DNA of 64,000 nt from Burkholderiales bacterium 67-32 (GTDB lineage Bacteria; Pseudomonadota; Gammaproteobacteria; Burkholderiales; Burkholderiaceae_B), in NCBI GenBank assembly GCA_001898625.1, contig MKUP01000007.1:104385-168384 (forward strand), read 5' to 3'. The stretch's first letter is position 1; each line of letters opens with the position of its first letter. The notes under the pieces are model-generated. The model worked only from the letters and a program-made list of their open reading frames with translations. It did no database searches and was not told the origin of the DNA. Made by a program: the position numbers and the translations under genes. Shown here piece by piece: positions 52,576 to 61,488 of this stretch.

Positions 52576-53601
52576 ATGGCTGCTTCGCATTCCGCTTGTG
52601 CTGGAACTGTTTCGCGTTTCACCCGCCGGACCGGCTTGAAGCGCATCGCGCTGGCGGCGGCGTTCGCCGCGGTGGGTGCCGGCGCCGCGGCGCATGCGCA
52701 GTCCTATCCCGACCGGACGATCACGCTGGTCGTCCCGTTTGGTCCTGGCGGCCCCACGGATTCCAGCGCCCGCATCATTGCCCGCGTGCTCGGCGCAAAG
52801 CTGGGCCAGACCGTGGTCGTGGACAACAAGGCGGGCGGGGGCGGCACCGTCGGGCCCATGACCGTGGTGCGGGCAGCGCCCGATGGGTACACGCTGTTGT
52901 GGGGCGGGACCAGCAGCCTGGCGATGGGGCCGGGGTTGTATCCCAAGCTTGGCTATGACCCGGTCAAGTCCTTCGCGCCGATCGCCCAGGTCGTGCGCGC
53001 CCCGCATTTGTTCGTCGGACGGCCCGACCTGCCGGCGCGCAATCTGACCGAGCTGGTGGCGTTGGCCAAGGCCCAGCCGGGGAAGCTGACGTTCGGGTCG
53101 GCCGGCGCGGGATCGTCCACGCACCTGGCCGGCGAATCGTTCAAGGCCACCTTCGGCGTCGACCTGCTGCACATCGGCTACAAGAGCGGCGCCCAGGCTG
53201 TCGCCGATGTACTGGGTAAGCAGATCGACCTGGTGTTCGATGCCGTGCCCGCGCTGGCGCCAAGCGTGCAGGCCGGCACGCTGCGGGCGTTCGGCGTGAC
53301 GGGCGTGGCGCGCAGTCCGCTGTTGCCCAACGTGCCTACCATTTCCGAGCAGCTCGGACAGCCCTTCGACGCCTATAGCTGGTTCGGGTTGTTGGCCCCC
53401 GCCGGCACGCCAACTCCGATCGTGAGCAAGATCGCCGCCACGCTGGAAAGCGCGTTGAAAGACCCCGAGGTCCGTGGGCAGTTGCAGTCGGCGGGCTTCG
53501 AAGTGCTCGGTTCGAGCCCCGAGGCGTTCGCCGACACCATAGGCAAGGAAGCCGCCAAGTGGACCTCGCTGATCAAGAAGCTCGGGCTGACCAGCGAGTG
53601 A
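52576..53601 (+). CDS. Bug/TctC-type periplasmic solute-binding receptor
   Basis: A 341-residue receptor with a longer N-terminus (TRRTGLKRIALAAAFAAVGA, cleaved near AHA, about residue 41), then SYPDRTITLVVPFGPGGPTDSSAR, VVDNKAGGGGTVGPMTVVRAAPDGYTL and HIGYKSGAQAVADVLGKQIDLVF. It is followed by the pyridine-degradation genes after 64 bp; a hydroxypyridine carboxylate is the likely ligand. An in-frame start further upstream exists, but it would precede the GAGAGAAAG ribosome site. Confidence 0.9.
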   Translation: MAASHSACAGTVSRFTRRTGLKRIALAAAFAAVGAGAAAHAQSYPDRTITLVVPFGPGGPTDSSARIIARVLGAKLGQTVVVDNKAGGGGTVGPMTVVRAAPDGYTLLWGGTSSLAMGPGLYPKLGYDPVKSFAPIAQVVRAPHLFVGRPDLPARNLTELVALAKAQPGKLTFGSAGAGSSTHLAGESFKATFGVDLLHIGYKSGAQAVADVLGKQIDLVFDAVPALAPSVQAGTLRAFGVTGVARSPLLPNVPTISEQLGQPFDAYSWFGLLAPAGTPTPIVSKIAATLESALKDPEVRGQLQSAGFEVLGSSPEAFADTIGKEAAKWTSLIKKLGLTSE

Positions 53602-53665
53602 TCCGGTCCGCCCACAACCCAGGCCGGCGCCCCGGAGGCCCCGGCTGCATGATGCAGGAGAATCA

Positions 53666-54913
53666 ATGAAACACCCCGGGAATGAGGCGGCGCCGATCCT
53701 GATCGCCGGCGGCGGCATCGGCGGCCTGGCCGCCGCACTGGCCCTGCTCAGGCGCGGTATCGACGTGATCGTGCTCGAGCAGGCGCCGCAACTCAGGGAA
53801 GTGGGGGCGGGGGTGCAGATCAGTCCGAATGGTTCGCGCGCGCTGCACGACCTGGGCGTTCTGGAGGCGGTCCGCGCGAGTTCGTGCAAGACCGAGGGCA
53901 AGGAGATCCGGCTGTGGAACACCGGTCAGACCTGGAAGCCTTTCGACCTGGGAGATCAGGCGGTCAAGCGTTTCGGCTTTCCGTACTTCACGGCCTATCG
54001 GGTCGACCTGCACAACGCGCTGCTCGATGCCGTGCGCGAGCTGCGGCCCGATGCCATCCGCCTGAACAGCCGCTGCGTCGATTTCTCGCAGGACGAGGAC
54101 GGCGTGACGCTGACGCTGGCCGACGGCAGTGCCGTGCGAGGCCGGGCGCTGGTTGGCGCGGACGGTATTCATTCGACGGTGCGCACGCAGGCATTCGGCA
54201 CCGAACAGGCCCGCTATGCCGACATGATCGCCTGGCGCGGCGTGATCCCGATGGAGCGGGTGCCGGAACGGCTGCGGCGGCCGGTCGGCACCAATTGGGT
54301 GGGGCCCGGCGGCCATATCATCCACTACCCGTTGCGCCGGGGCGAGTTGATGAATTTCGTCGGCTATCTCGAGGGCAAGCCCTGGGTGGCCGAGTCCTGG
54401 ACGACGCAGGCGACAGTGGCCGAGTGCGCGCGCGATTTCGCGGGCTGGCATGAAGATGTCCACGCGCTGATCGATTCGATGGATGCGCCGTTCAAGTGGG
54501 GCATGGTGCGCCGTCCCCGTCTGGATGCGTGGACGGTCGGGCGCATCACCTTGCTGGGCGACGCCTGCCATGCGATGTTTCCGTTTCTCGCGCAGGGGGC
54601 GGTCATGGCCCTCGAGGACGGCGTCGTACTGGCCCGTTGCATCGAGGCCGAGCCCGGCGCGGTGGACGCGGCGCTGGCTCGCTACGAAAGGCTGCGCCGT
54701 GACCGCTGCTATGCGGTCGTCGATGGTTCCGCGCAAAACGTGGGGCGCTTCCACAATCGCGTGCTTGCCGATCCCGTCGAAGGGCCTCGGTACATCGAAC
54801 GCGAGTGGGCGTCGCAGCAGGTACAGGCCCGCTACGACTGGATTTTCGACTACGACGCGGCCGGCGTCGATCTGGACGAACCGGCCGTGGCCGCGGGAGA
54901 GCGCCATGAATGA
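53666..54913 (+). CDS. FAD-dependent aromatic monooxygenase (hydroxypicolinate/hydroxynicotinate type)
   Basis: A 415-residue class A flavoprotein hydroxylase. FAD motifs: ILIAGGGIGGLAAALALLRRG at the start, the DG segment ALVGADGIHSTVR and GDACHAMFPFLAQGAVMALEDG. By sequence style it is nearest to salicylate / 3-hydroxybenzoate hydroxylases. Because the next genes are clear 2,5-dihydroxypyridine pathway enzymes, I infer decarboxylating hydroxylation of 5-hydroxypicolinate (as HpaM) or 6-hydroxynicotinate (as NicC) to 2,5-dihydroxypyridine. It overlaps the next gene by 8 bp. Confidence 0.85.
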   Translation: MKHPGNEAAPILIAGGGIGGLAAALALLRRGIDVIVLEQAPQLREVGAGVQISPNGSRALHDLGVLEAVRASSCKTEGKEIRLWNTGQTWKPFDLGDQAVKRFGFPYFTAYRVDLHNALLDAVRELRPDAIRLNSRCVDFSQDEDGVTLTLADGSAVRGRALVGADGIHSTVRTQAFGTEQARYADMIAWRGVIPMERVPERLRRPVGTNWVGPGGHIIHYPLRRGELMNFVGYLEGKPWVAESWTTQATVAECARDFAGWHEDVHALIDSMDAPFKWGMVRRPRLDAWTVGRITLLGDACHAMFPFLAQGAVMALEDGVVLARCIEAEPGAVDAALARYERLRRDRCYAVVDGSAQNVGRFHNRVLADPVEGPRYIEREWASQQVQARYDWIFDYDAAGVDLDEPAVAAGERHE

Positions 54914-55571
54914 CGCCGCCATTTTCGACACCCAGCATTTCGGACAGACGATGGGGCCGGGTGTATCGCCGGCGCTGCTCGTGGTCGATTTCACCGTGGG
55001 ATTCAACGATCCGGCGGCGTTCGGCGGCGGCAACATCGGTGCGGCGATCGCGGTGACCACCGAACTGCTGGCGTTGGCCCGCGCGCATCGATGGCCGGTG
55101 GCGCATACCCGGATCGTCTACGCCAGCGACGGCAGCGATGCCAACGTGCACTGCCTGAAGGTGCCGCGGCTGCTGAGCCTGACCGAAGACAATCCGCAAA
55201 GCGATTTCGTGCCGGAGCTGATGCCGCGGGACGGTGAGATCGTCGTGCGCAAACGCCTGCCGTCGGCCTTTTTCGGCACCGACCTGGCCGGCATGCTGTT
55301 CGCCCGACGGGTGGACACGCTGTTCATCGCGGGCTGCACGACCAGCGGCTGCGTACGCGCCAGCACGCTGGACGCGATGTGCCACGGCCTGCGTCCGATG
55401 GTGGTTGCCGATTGCGTGGGAGATCGGTCGCTGAGCGCCCACGAGGCCAGCCTGTTCGACCTGGGCAAGAAGTACGCGGACGTGATCACCTTCCAGGAAG
55501 CAGCCGGGATGGCCTCCCGGTTCGCGCAGGCCGAGACGATGCCGATGGAGACGGATCATGTCCGTCGGTGA
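54906..55571 (+). CDS. Isochorismatase-fold amidohydrolase, maleamate amidase (NicF/HpaF) type
   Basis: A 221-residue cysteine hydrolase with the catalytic triad of the family: D28 (LLVVDFTVGF), K116 (IVVRKRLPSAF) and C149 (GCTTSGCVRAS). It is related to N-carbamoylsarcosine amidase and maleamate amidase. In context it should cleave maleamate to maleate and ammonia. It overlaps the monooxygenase by 8 bp and the dioxygenase by 14 bp, a sign of tight translational coupling. Confidence 0.85.
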   Translation: MNDAAIFDTQHFGQTMGPGVSPALLVVDFTVGFNDPAAFGGGNIGAAIAVTTELLALARAHRWPVAHTRIVYASDGSDANVHCLKVPRLLSLTEDNPQSDFVPELMPRDGEIVVRKRLPSAFFGTDLAGMLFARRVDTLFIAGCTTSGCVRASTLDAMCHGLRPMVVADCVGDRSLSAHEASLFDLGKKYADVITFQEAAGMASRFAQAETMPMETDHVRR

Positions 55572-56625
55572 CGAGTATCGCGGCCAGATGTGGCGGGAAG
55601 TGCTGGCCTTGTGCGAACTCCGGCGGGACGAAGGCGTCATCGTATTGACCGGCGAGTCCAGCCATCCCCAGAACGTCGATGCCGCGATGCGGGCGGCGGT
55701 GTCCCTGGGCGCCAAGCCCTTCCGGGTCGAGCTGCCTCCGGTTCCTCCGTGGCAGCACGGCGCCGACGACCGCACGGCCGCCGTCGGCACGACACCGCTT
55801 TCCGGCAACCCCTGGGCGCTGGGCGCCTTGAAGCAGGCGGGGCTGGTCATCGATCTGCTGGGGCTGCTGCATTCGCCCGAGCAGGTCGAACTGCTGGCGG
55901 GCGGCACCCGGATGCTGATGGTGGTCGAGCCGCCGGAGGTGCTGGCCAGGATGGTGCCGACCCGCGACGACAAGCGGCGGGTGATGGCCGCCAACGCCGC
56001 GCTGGCGGCGGCCCGCAGCATGCATGTGACCTCCGGTGCAGGCACCGACCTGCGGTTGGACGTCGGCCGGTTTCCGACCCTGCCCGAGTACGGCTATGCC
56101 GACGTGGCGGGACATTGGGACCATTGGCCCAGCGGATTCCTGTCGACCTGGCCCGACGAGGGCAGTGCCGAGGGCCAGGTCGTCATCGACGTGGGCGACA
56201 TGCTGTTTCCGTTCAAGCGCTATGTCGAGAGTGCGCCCATCCGGCTGCGGATCGAGGCGGGATTCATCGTCGATATCGCCGGCGGCTTCGAGGCGGACTA
56301 TCTGAAGCGGCACCTGGCGTCCTACCGCGACCCCGGTGCATACGCCGTCTCGCATGTCGGTTGGGGGCTGCAGCCCAGGGCGCGCTGGACCGGACTGGGG
56401 ATGCGCGACAAGGCGCAGTCGCTCGGCATGGATGCGCGTGCCTACTACGGCAATTTCCTGTTTTCGACCGGGCCGAATGCCGAGGCGGGGGGCGGCAACC
56501 ACAGCGCCTGCCACGTCGACATTCCGATGGCGCGTTGTTCGTTGTGGCTGGACGGCGAACCCATGTTGATCGATGGCGATGTCGTCGCGCCGGACCAGGC
56601 TGTCGAGGGAGCGGGTTCGCAATGA
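55558..56625 (+). CDS. 2,5-dihydroxypyridine 5,6-dioxygenase (NicX/HpaX type)
   Basis: A 355-residue iron dioxygenase with the aminopeptidase-M29-like fold of NicX. The predicted Fe ligands H266 (VSHVGWG), H319 and D321 (SACHVDIPMARCSLW) are one position from the H265/H318/D320 set I recall for P. putida NicX. It opens 2,5-dihydroxypyridine to N-formylmaleamate. It is the most diagnostic gene of this operon. It shares an ATGA overlap with the hydrolase that follows. Confidence 0.88.
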   Translation: MSVGDEYRGQMWREVLALCELRRDEGVIVLTGESSHPQNVDAAMRAAVSLGAKPFRVELPPVPPWQHGADDRTAAVGTTPLSGNPWALGALKQAGLVIDLLGLLHSPEQVELLAGGTRMLMVVEPPEVLARMVPTRDDKRRVMAANAALAAARSMHVTSGAGTDLRLDVGRFPTLPEYGYADVAGHWDHWPSGFLSTWPDEGSAEGQVVIDVGDMLFPFKRYVESAPIRLRIEAGFIVDIAGGFEADYLKRHLASYRDPGAYAVSHVGWGLQPRARWTGLGMRDKAQSLGMDARAYYGNFLFSTGPNAEAGGGNHSACHVDIPMARCSLWLDGEPMLIDGDVVAPDQAVEGAGSQ

Positions 56626-57644
56626 CCCCGTTGGACTGCCAGCGCCACGAGTTTCCGCCCACTCGCCTGCACGGTGGCGATGTGCTCGAACGTCCCGTGC
56701 TTGCGTTTGCCACGCATGGAAGCCTGTCGCCCGCGAGGGATAACGCCATCCTCTTTCCCACCTGGTTCGGGTCCACGCACCACAACAATGCCTGGCTGAT
56801 CGGTCCGGGAAGGGCGCTGGATCCGTCGCGCTATTTCATCGTTTGCGTCAACCTGCTGGGCAATGGGCTGTCCAGTTCGCCCAGCAATACCGCATCGCCT
56901 CACGACGGTCCGCGCTTTCCGGCGATCCACGTGCTCGACAATGTCCGCCTGCAGCGCAGGCTGCTGCGGGAGCGGTTCGGTATCGACGTGCTGCAACTGG
57001 TGGTCGGCCGTTCGATGGGCGCCCAGACGGCGTTCCAATGGGCTGCCTCGTATCCGTCGGAGGTCCGGCGCATGCTGGCCTTGTGCGGGTCGGCCCGGAC
57101 CACGCCGCACAACCAGGTATTCCTGGCCAGTCTGGCCGCGGCGTTGAAAGCGGATCAGGAATGGCGTGGTGGGGACTATGCCGAGCCGCCCCTGGCGGGC
57201 CTGCGCGCGCTCGGCCATGCCTATGCCGCCTGGGCCATGTCGCCGGAGTTCTATCGCCGCGGCCTCCATCTGGAGCAGGCCGCGTCCGTGGACGACTACG
57301 TCGCCCGCCGGTGGGCGGACAACTTCATCGATCGCGATGCCAATGACCTGCTCGGCATGATGAGTACCTGGCAGCGGGCCGACTTGAGTGACGATCCTGC
57401 GTTCCTGGGCGACTGGAAGGCGGCGCTGCGTGCCATCGCCTGTCCCGCCATCGTGATGCCCAGTCGCACCGATATGTACTTCCCGCCGGAGGACAGCGCG
57501 GCGGCGGTCGAACACATGCCCAATGCCGAACTGCGGGTGATCGAGTCAGCCTGGGGGCATCGGGCGGGATCGCCGGGCTCGGATCCGGCCGATGTCGCGG
57601 CTGTCGACGGGGCGTTGAGGGAGTTGCTGCGCAGGAGCGGCTGA
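56622..57644 (+). CDS. Alpha/beta-fold hydrolase, probable N-formylmaleamate deformylase
   Basis: A 340-residue alpha/beta hydrolase of the MetX (homoserine acetyltransferase)-like group. It has NAILFPTWFGSTHHNNAWLIGPGRALD at the front, the nucleophile elbow VVGRSMGAQTA (S131), an acid in SRTDMYFPPEDS and a His in SAWGHRAGSPG. In the operon the missing step is hydrolysis of N-formylmaleamate to maleamate and formate, so it probably fills the NicD/HpaD role although it is longer than NicD of Pseudomonas. Acetyltransferase activity is an alternative. Confidence 0.8.
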   Translation: MTPLDCQRHEFPPTRLHGGDVLERPVLAFATHGSLSPARDNAILFPTWFGSTHHNNAWLIGPGRALDPSRYFIVCVNLLGNGLSSSPSNTASPHDGPRFPAIHVLDNVRLQRRLLRERFGIDVLQLVVGRSMGAQTAFQWAASYPSEVRRMLALCGSARTTPHNQVFLASLAAALKADQEWRGGDYAEPPLAGLRALGHAYAAWAMSPEFYRRGLHLEQAASVDDYVARRWADNFIDRDANDLLGMMSTWQRADLSDDPAFLGDWKAALRAIACPAIVMPSRTDMYFPPEDSAAAVEHMPNAELRVIESAWGHRAGSPGSDPADVAAVDGALRELLRRSG

Positions 57645-57677
57645 TCCGCTTGTCGCCAGGGGAAAATCCCTGTTCCT

Positions 57678-57862
57678 CTATTGGGGCGATGGGCTCCCGG
57701 TGCGTATCTCCGCCTTCAGCCAATTGATGAATTCCCGACGGCAATCGCCGCGAGCTCAAGCCCGAGTATTCCCCTGTCGAGAATCGTGGCCAACGAGTTG
57801 CCAATCGCACCCAGGCCGGCAATGCCGACCCGTCTTGGCGCGTTCCCATCCACTAACTTCAT
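57678..57862 (-). pseudogene. Fused remnants: aspartate-dehydrogenase N-terminus joined to a LysR-like C-terminus
   Basis: From the ATG at 57862 (minus strand) 48 codons read MKLVDGNAPRRVGIAGLGAIG... with the GxGxxG dinucleotide motif, then DRGILGLELAAIAV, which is like the start of L-aspartate dehydrogenase-type proteins. It stops at 57716. In another frame, overlapping its end, the sequence reads RREFINWLKAEI and ends at a stop at 57678, which looks like the C-terminus of a LysR regulator. A deletion joining the front of one gene to the end of another explains this best. It lies in the otherwise gene-free 57645-57998 stretch; nothing else was recognised there. Confidence 0.6.
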
Positions 57863-57998
57863 ATCGCCTCCAGTTGAACGCCTTGGCAGCGTCATGGGGC
57901 GATCGTAGGTTCAAGGCCTGTGGGCGAACAAACGATTTTCTTGGAGGGAATGGATCACTTGCATTCATGCATGTCCGGAGGCGCAGGGGAGTCCCGCT

Positions 57999-60431
57999 CT
58001 AGAACTTGTAGCTGACCCTTACCCAGAAGTTCCGAGGCGTTCCATAGTTGTACCCGTTGTATCCCCCCAGCCCGCTGTAGTAGCGCTTGTCGGTCAGGTT
58101 GTCGATGCTGACCGATGCGGCCACCTGCTTGTTGAATTCATACCGTGCCCTGACTCCCAGCAGCGTCACGCCGCCTTGCGTCGCGCGCCCGAGTCCGTCC
58201 AGCTCGTCGTAGTGGATGGCGCTCTGATAGCTCACGCTGCCGCCAACGGTCAGTTTGTTCCACGCGCCCGGGAGCCGGTAGCTGGCGGCCAGCCTGAACA
58301 GGCGCTGAGGATAGTTCGGCAGTAGCAGGCCACCTTCGTTGTCGCGCTTGGCGAAGTAGGTGTATCCGCCCATCACCTGCAGACCGCGGGCCACTTCGCC
58401 GGCGGCCGTGATCTCGAAGCCCTTGCTGCGGGCGCCGGGAACGGAGCGGTACGGCGCGCTGCCGTCCGGTAGGGGCGTGCCGCTGGGGTCTTCGATCGGC
58501 ACGTTGGCTTCCTGCGTCCGGAAGATGGCGAAGCTGCTGTTGAGCTTGCCGTCCAGATGTTCGCCTTTGACGCCCAGTTCATAGTTCTTGCCGGTTTGTG
58601 GCGGCAGCAGGGCATTGCTGGCGTTGCGCTCGGATCTGGGAATGAAAATCCGGGTGTAGCTGGCGTAGGCCGAGAAGCTGTCGTTCAGGTCCAGGACCGC
58701 ACCCGCGTAGGGCGTGAACTCTCCATTGGCCTTGGTGGCGGGGTTGATGGTCCAGAGATTGGCGGGGCCGTTGTAGGACGAGGATTTCTCCTGGTACCAG
58801 GTGGCGCGGGCGCCGAGGATGATCGATAGTGGGTCGGCGATTCGTAGGCGGGTCGAACCGTAGACGGCGGTTTCCTTCGCGTCCAGGAAAGTGTTGTAGA
58901 ACGTGTAGAACTGGCTGGGTCTGGGAAAGTCCCGCAACTGGTAGAAATTCAGCGGGCGCCGGTCCCAACCGTTGGGGTTGGCGGAATTGAGGTTCAGCTT
59001 GCTGGTGTAGTCGTTGATGCTCAGGCCCACGGCGGCCTGGTGCTCCCTGCCGAACGCCCGGAAAGGACCGGTGGCATACACGTCGAAGGACTTGTTGACG
59101 GAGGTGGCGGGGTTGTCGCGGATCTCGATGGTGGAGGCACCGGTTTGGTCGACGGGCAGGTACTCGAACAGATAGCCCCAGGTGGCCTTGCGCTCGTTCT
59201 TCAAGCGGCTGGCGTCCATCTTGACGCGCCAGCCGTTGGCGAAACGATGGTCCAGCGTGACGAAGACTTTGTCGCTGTACATGTCCCACTGGCTCCAGGG
59301 GGTGCCGGGGTTGAACGAACGCGGGAGGTCCGTGCGCGCTCCGTTGCTGTAGAACAAGGGTGCCTGCCCGAAATTGGCGCCGTCGATGGCGGTCTTCTGG
59401 TGTTCGTAGCCCAGGCTCAGCGTGGTGTTCGCCGCGATGTCGGCTTCCAGGATGCCATAGACGATGTCGTCGGACCGTTTCTTGTAGTCGATGAAGCTGT
59501 CGCCCGAGGTACGCGAGACGATGGCCCTGCCGCGCAGGGTGCCGGCGCCGTTGAGGGGACCGCCCACGTCCAGCTCCAGGTTGTAGTTGCTCCAGCGGCC
59601 GGCGCCGACGGTGGCGCGGCCGGCGAATTCGGACGTGGGCCGCTTGCGCACCAGATTGACGGATCCACCCGGCTCGCCCACGCCGCCCAGCAGGCCGGCG
59701 GCGCCGCGCACGACCTCGACCCGGTCGTAGATCACCGTGTTCAGCATCCCGATCTCGGCCGCGGGCGTCTTGAATGAAAAGGTGGGCACGCCGTCGATCA
59801 GGGTGCTCAAGGCGAAACCGCGCGACGTGAAGGTGACGCGTTCGTCGAGTTTTTCGGCGACGACGCCGGGCGTTTGGCGCATCACATCGTCAAGGGTGAC
59901 CAGGTTCTGGTCGTCCATCTGCTGGCGCGTGACGACGCTGATGGATTGCGGCGTCTCGCGCAGGGACAAGTCCATGCGGGTCGCGGAGGCCGCGGCGGGG
60001 GTGGTGTACGAGCCGGTGCCTTCGCTGGGCGCATCGCCGTCGCGTTGGCCGGTAATGCTGATGGTGGGCAGCGCGGTGACTTCGCCCTGGGGGAGGCGGT
60101 GCAGCGTATAGCCGCCGTCGGCGCGTCGCAGGGGGGCGAGTCCGCTGCCTTCCAGCAGCTTGTGCAGGCCGTCTTCGAACGCATAGGTTCCGCTCAATCC
60201 CTGCGTGCGCAGGTCCCGCGTCAAGGCCGGATCGAACGACAACAGCACGCCGGCGCGCGCGGCGTAGGCCGACAGCGCCGGGCCCAGCGGGCCGGGTGCG
60301 ATGGCAGCGGCAAAGGGCGCCTGGGCGTGGACGGGCGCCGCCATGGCGGCCAGCGGGAGCGCAAGGATCGTGGCGCCGCGCAGGATGCGGCGGGACGCGC
60401 TTGCGCGCAGGCGTGGAAAACGCGGGGGCAT
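57999..60431 (-). CDS. TonB-dependent siderophore receptor with signalling domain
   Basis: An 810-residue outer-membrane receptor. It has a signal peptide (ending APVHA, about residue 38), a secretin/TonB N-terminal (STN) signalling domain (about residues 45-100, FDPALTRDLRTQGLSGTYAFEDGLHKLL), a plug (RMDLSLRETPQSISVVTRQQMDDQNLVTLDDVM) and a 22-strand barrel ending in the aromatic terminal residue (WVRVSYKF). The style is ferric-siderophore (FpvA/FoxA-like). The STN domain contacts the FecR protein encoded 67 bp upstream. The start at 60431 is chosen by the signal peptide. Confidence 0.93.
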   Translation of the reverse strand: MPPRFPRLRASASRRILRGATILALPLAAMAAPVHAQAPFAAAIAPGPLGPALSAYAARAGVLLSFDPALTRDLRTQGLSGTYAFEDGLHKLLEGSGLAPLRRADGGYTLHRLPQGEVTALPTISITGQRDGDAPSEGTGSYTTPAAASATRMDLSLRETPQSISVVTRQQMDDQNLVTLDDVMRQTPGVVAEKLDERVTFTSRGFALSTLIDGVPTFSFKTPAAEIGMLNTVIYDRVEVVRGAAGLLGGVGEPGGSVNLVRKRPTSEFAGRATVGAGRWSNYNLELDVGGPLNGAGTLRGRAIVSRTSGDSFIDYKKRSDDIVYGILEADIAANTTLSLGYEHQKTAIDGANFGQAPLFYSNGARTDLPRSFNPGTPWSQWDMYSDKVFVTLDHRFANGWRVKMDASRLKNERKATWGYLFEYLPVDQTGASTIEIRDNPATSVNKSFDVYATGPFRAFGREHQAAVGLSINDYTSKLNLNSANPNGWDRRPLNFYQLRDFPRPSQFYTFYNTFLDAKETAVYGSTRLRIADPLSIILGARATWYQEKSSSYNGPANLWTINPATKANGEFTPYAGAVLDLNDSFSAYASYTRIFIPRSERNASNALLPPQTGKNYELGVKGEHLDGKLNSSFAIFRTQEANVPIEDPSGTPLPDGSAPYRSVPGARSKGFEITAAGEVARGLQVMGGYTYFAKRDNEGGLLLPNYPQRLFRLAASYRLPGAWNKLTVGGSVSYQSAIHYDELDGLGRATQGGVTLLGVRARYEFNKQVAASVSIDNLTDKRYYSGLGGYNGYNYGTPRNFWVRVSYKF

Positions 60432-60498
60432 GACGGGGGCACTCCAAGGATGGGTCTTACCCTCGTAGCCAGTTGAGACGCGAAAAGCGCTAAGCGTG

Positions 60499-61488
60499 TT
60501 ACAAAATTTTCCCGGTCGTCGCCCGCGGCAGGACGGACACCCAGTAGCGGGTGCGATAGCGCAGGCGTAGCGGCAGGGTATCGGCAACGGTGACCAGGAC
60601 CCGATCGGTATCCGCCAGCGGAAACGCGCCCGAGATCGGCAGGTGCGCTACCTCGGGGGCGCAGTCGATCCAGCCGCTGCGGTAGCGTTGCAGTTCGCCC
60701 AGGAAGGCCTTCAGGGGCATGCCGTCCACCTGCAGCATGCCAAGTCGCCAGGCGGACGGGTCGCCGGACAGTGGTTCGGGCGGGGAGGCCAGGCCATCGC
60801 CGAAGCGCAGGCCCATGCCGGCCGGTACCAGGCGCGCGCCGTCGGCCCCGGTGCCTCGTGGCAGCACGCGCACCGTGCCCTCCAGCACCTGCACGAACGA
60901 GACGCCATCGTCGCGCCGGACGACGAAGCGCGTACCCAAAGCGGTGATGCTGCCTTCCCGGGTGCGGACGATGAAGGGTCGGGCGACGGGTTCGGGATCC
61001 GGCGCGGTTTCGACCAGGATCTCGCCGGCATGCAGCGCAATCAGCCGCTGCCGGGCATCGAACAACACGTCCATCGCCGTGGCGGTGTTGAGGACGACGC
61101 GGCTACGGTCCGCCAGCATCACTTCGCGCTGCGCGCCGACCGCGGTCCGGTACTGGGCGGTCCAGCCGCGCCAGGTGTCGTCGCGATACGCCAGCCAGCC
61201 GGCGCCGCCGGTGCCGGCCAGCAACACCAGCTTGCCCAGGGCGCGCCGGCGCGCGGGCGAGCGCGGCCGGCTGAGCATGGGCAGCATGCCTTCGGGCAAC
61301 GCCTCGAAGCGGCGCGTCAGGGCTTCGATGCGCTGCCAGGCGCGCTCATGTTCGGGATCGGCGTGGCGCCAGCGCTGCCAGGCCTCGTGATCGGCCTTGC
61401 TGGCGGCGCCCGAGGTCAGCCGCAGAAACCATTCCACCGAGCCGTCCAGCGCGCGCGGGTCCAGGCTTTCTTCCCCGCCGGCGCTCAT
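60499..61488 (-). CDS. FecR-family anti-sigma/sigma regulator
   Basis: A 329-residue inner-membrane signal transducer. The N-terminal cytoplasmic part (DUF4880-like, WFLRLTSGAASKADHEAWQRWRHADPEHERAWQRI) is followed by a hydrophobic segment (GKLVLLAGTGGAGWLAY, about residues 88-104) and the periplasmic FecR domain (REVMLADRSRVVLNTATAMDV, ALGTRFVVRRDDG). It passes the signal from the TonB receptor to the ECF sigma factor. It overlaps the sigma gene stop (ATGA). Confidence 0.93.
   Translation of the reverse strand: MSAGGEESLDPRALDGSVEWFLRLTSGAASKADHEAWQRWRHADPEHERAWQRIEALTRRFEALPEGMLPMLSRPRSPARRRALGKLVLLAGTGGAGWLAYRDDTWRGWTAQYRTAVGAQREVMLADRSRVVLNTATAMDVLFDARQRLIALHAGEILVETAPDPEPVARPFIVRTREGSITALGTRFVVRRDDGVSFVQVLEGTVRVLPRGTGADGARLVPAGMGLRFGDGLASPPEPLSGDPSAWRLGMLQVDGMPLKAFLGELQRYRSGWIDCAPEVAHLPISGAFPLADTDRVLVTVADTLPLRLRYRTRYWVSVLPRATTGKIL

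Noticed and set aside
53666-54913. Assigning the monooxygenase directly as NicC.
   Set aside because: The late FAD motif (GDACHAMFPFLAQG) is nearer to salicylate/3-hydroxybenzoate hydroxylases; only the neighbours support a pyridine substrate.
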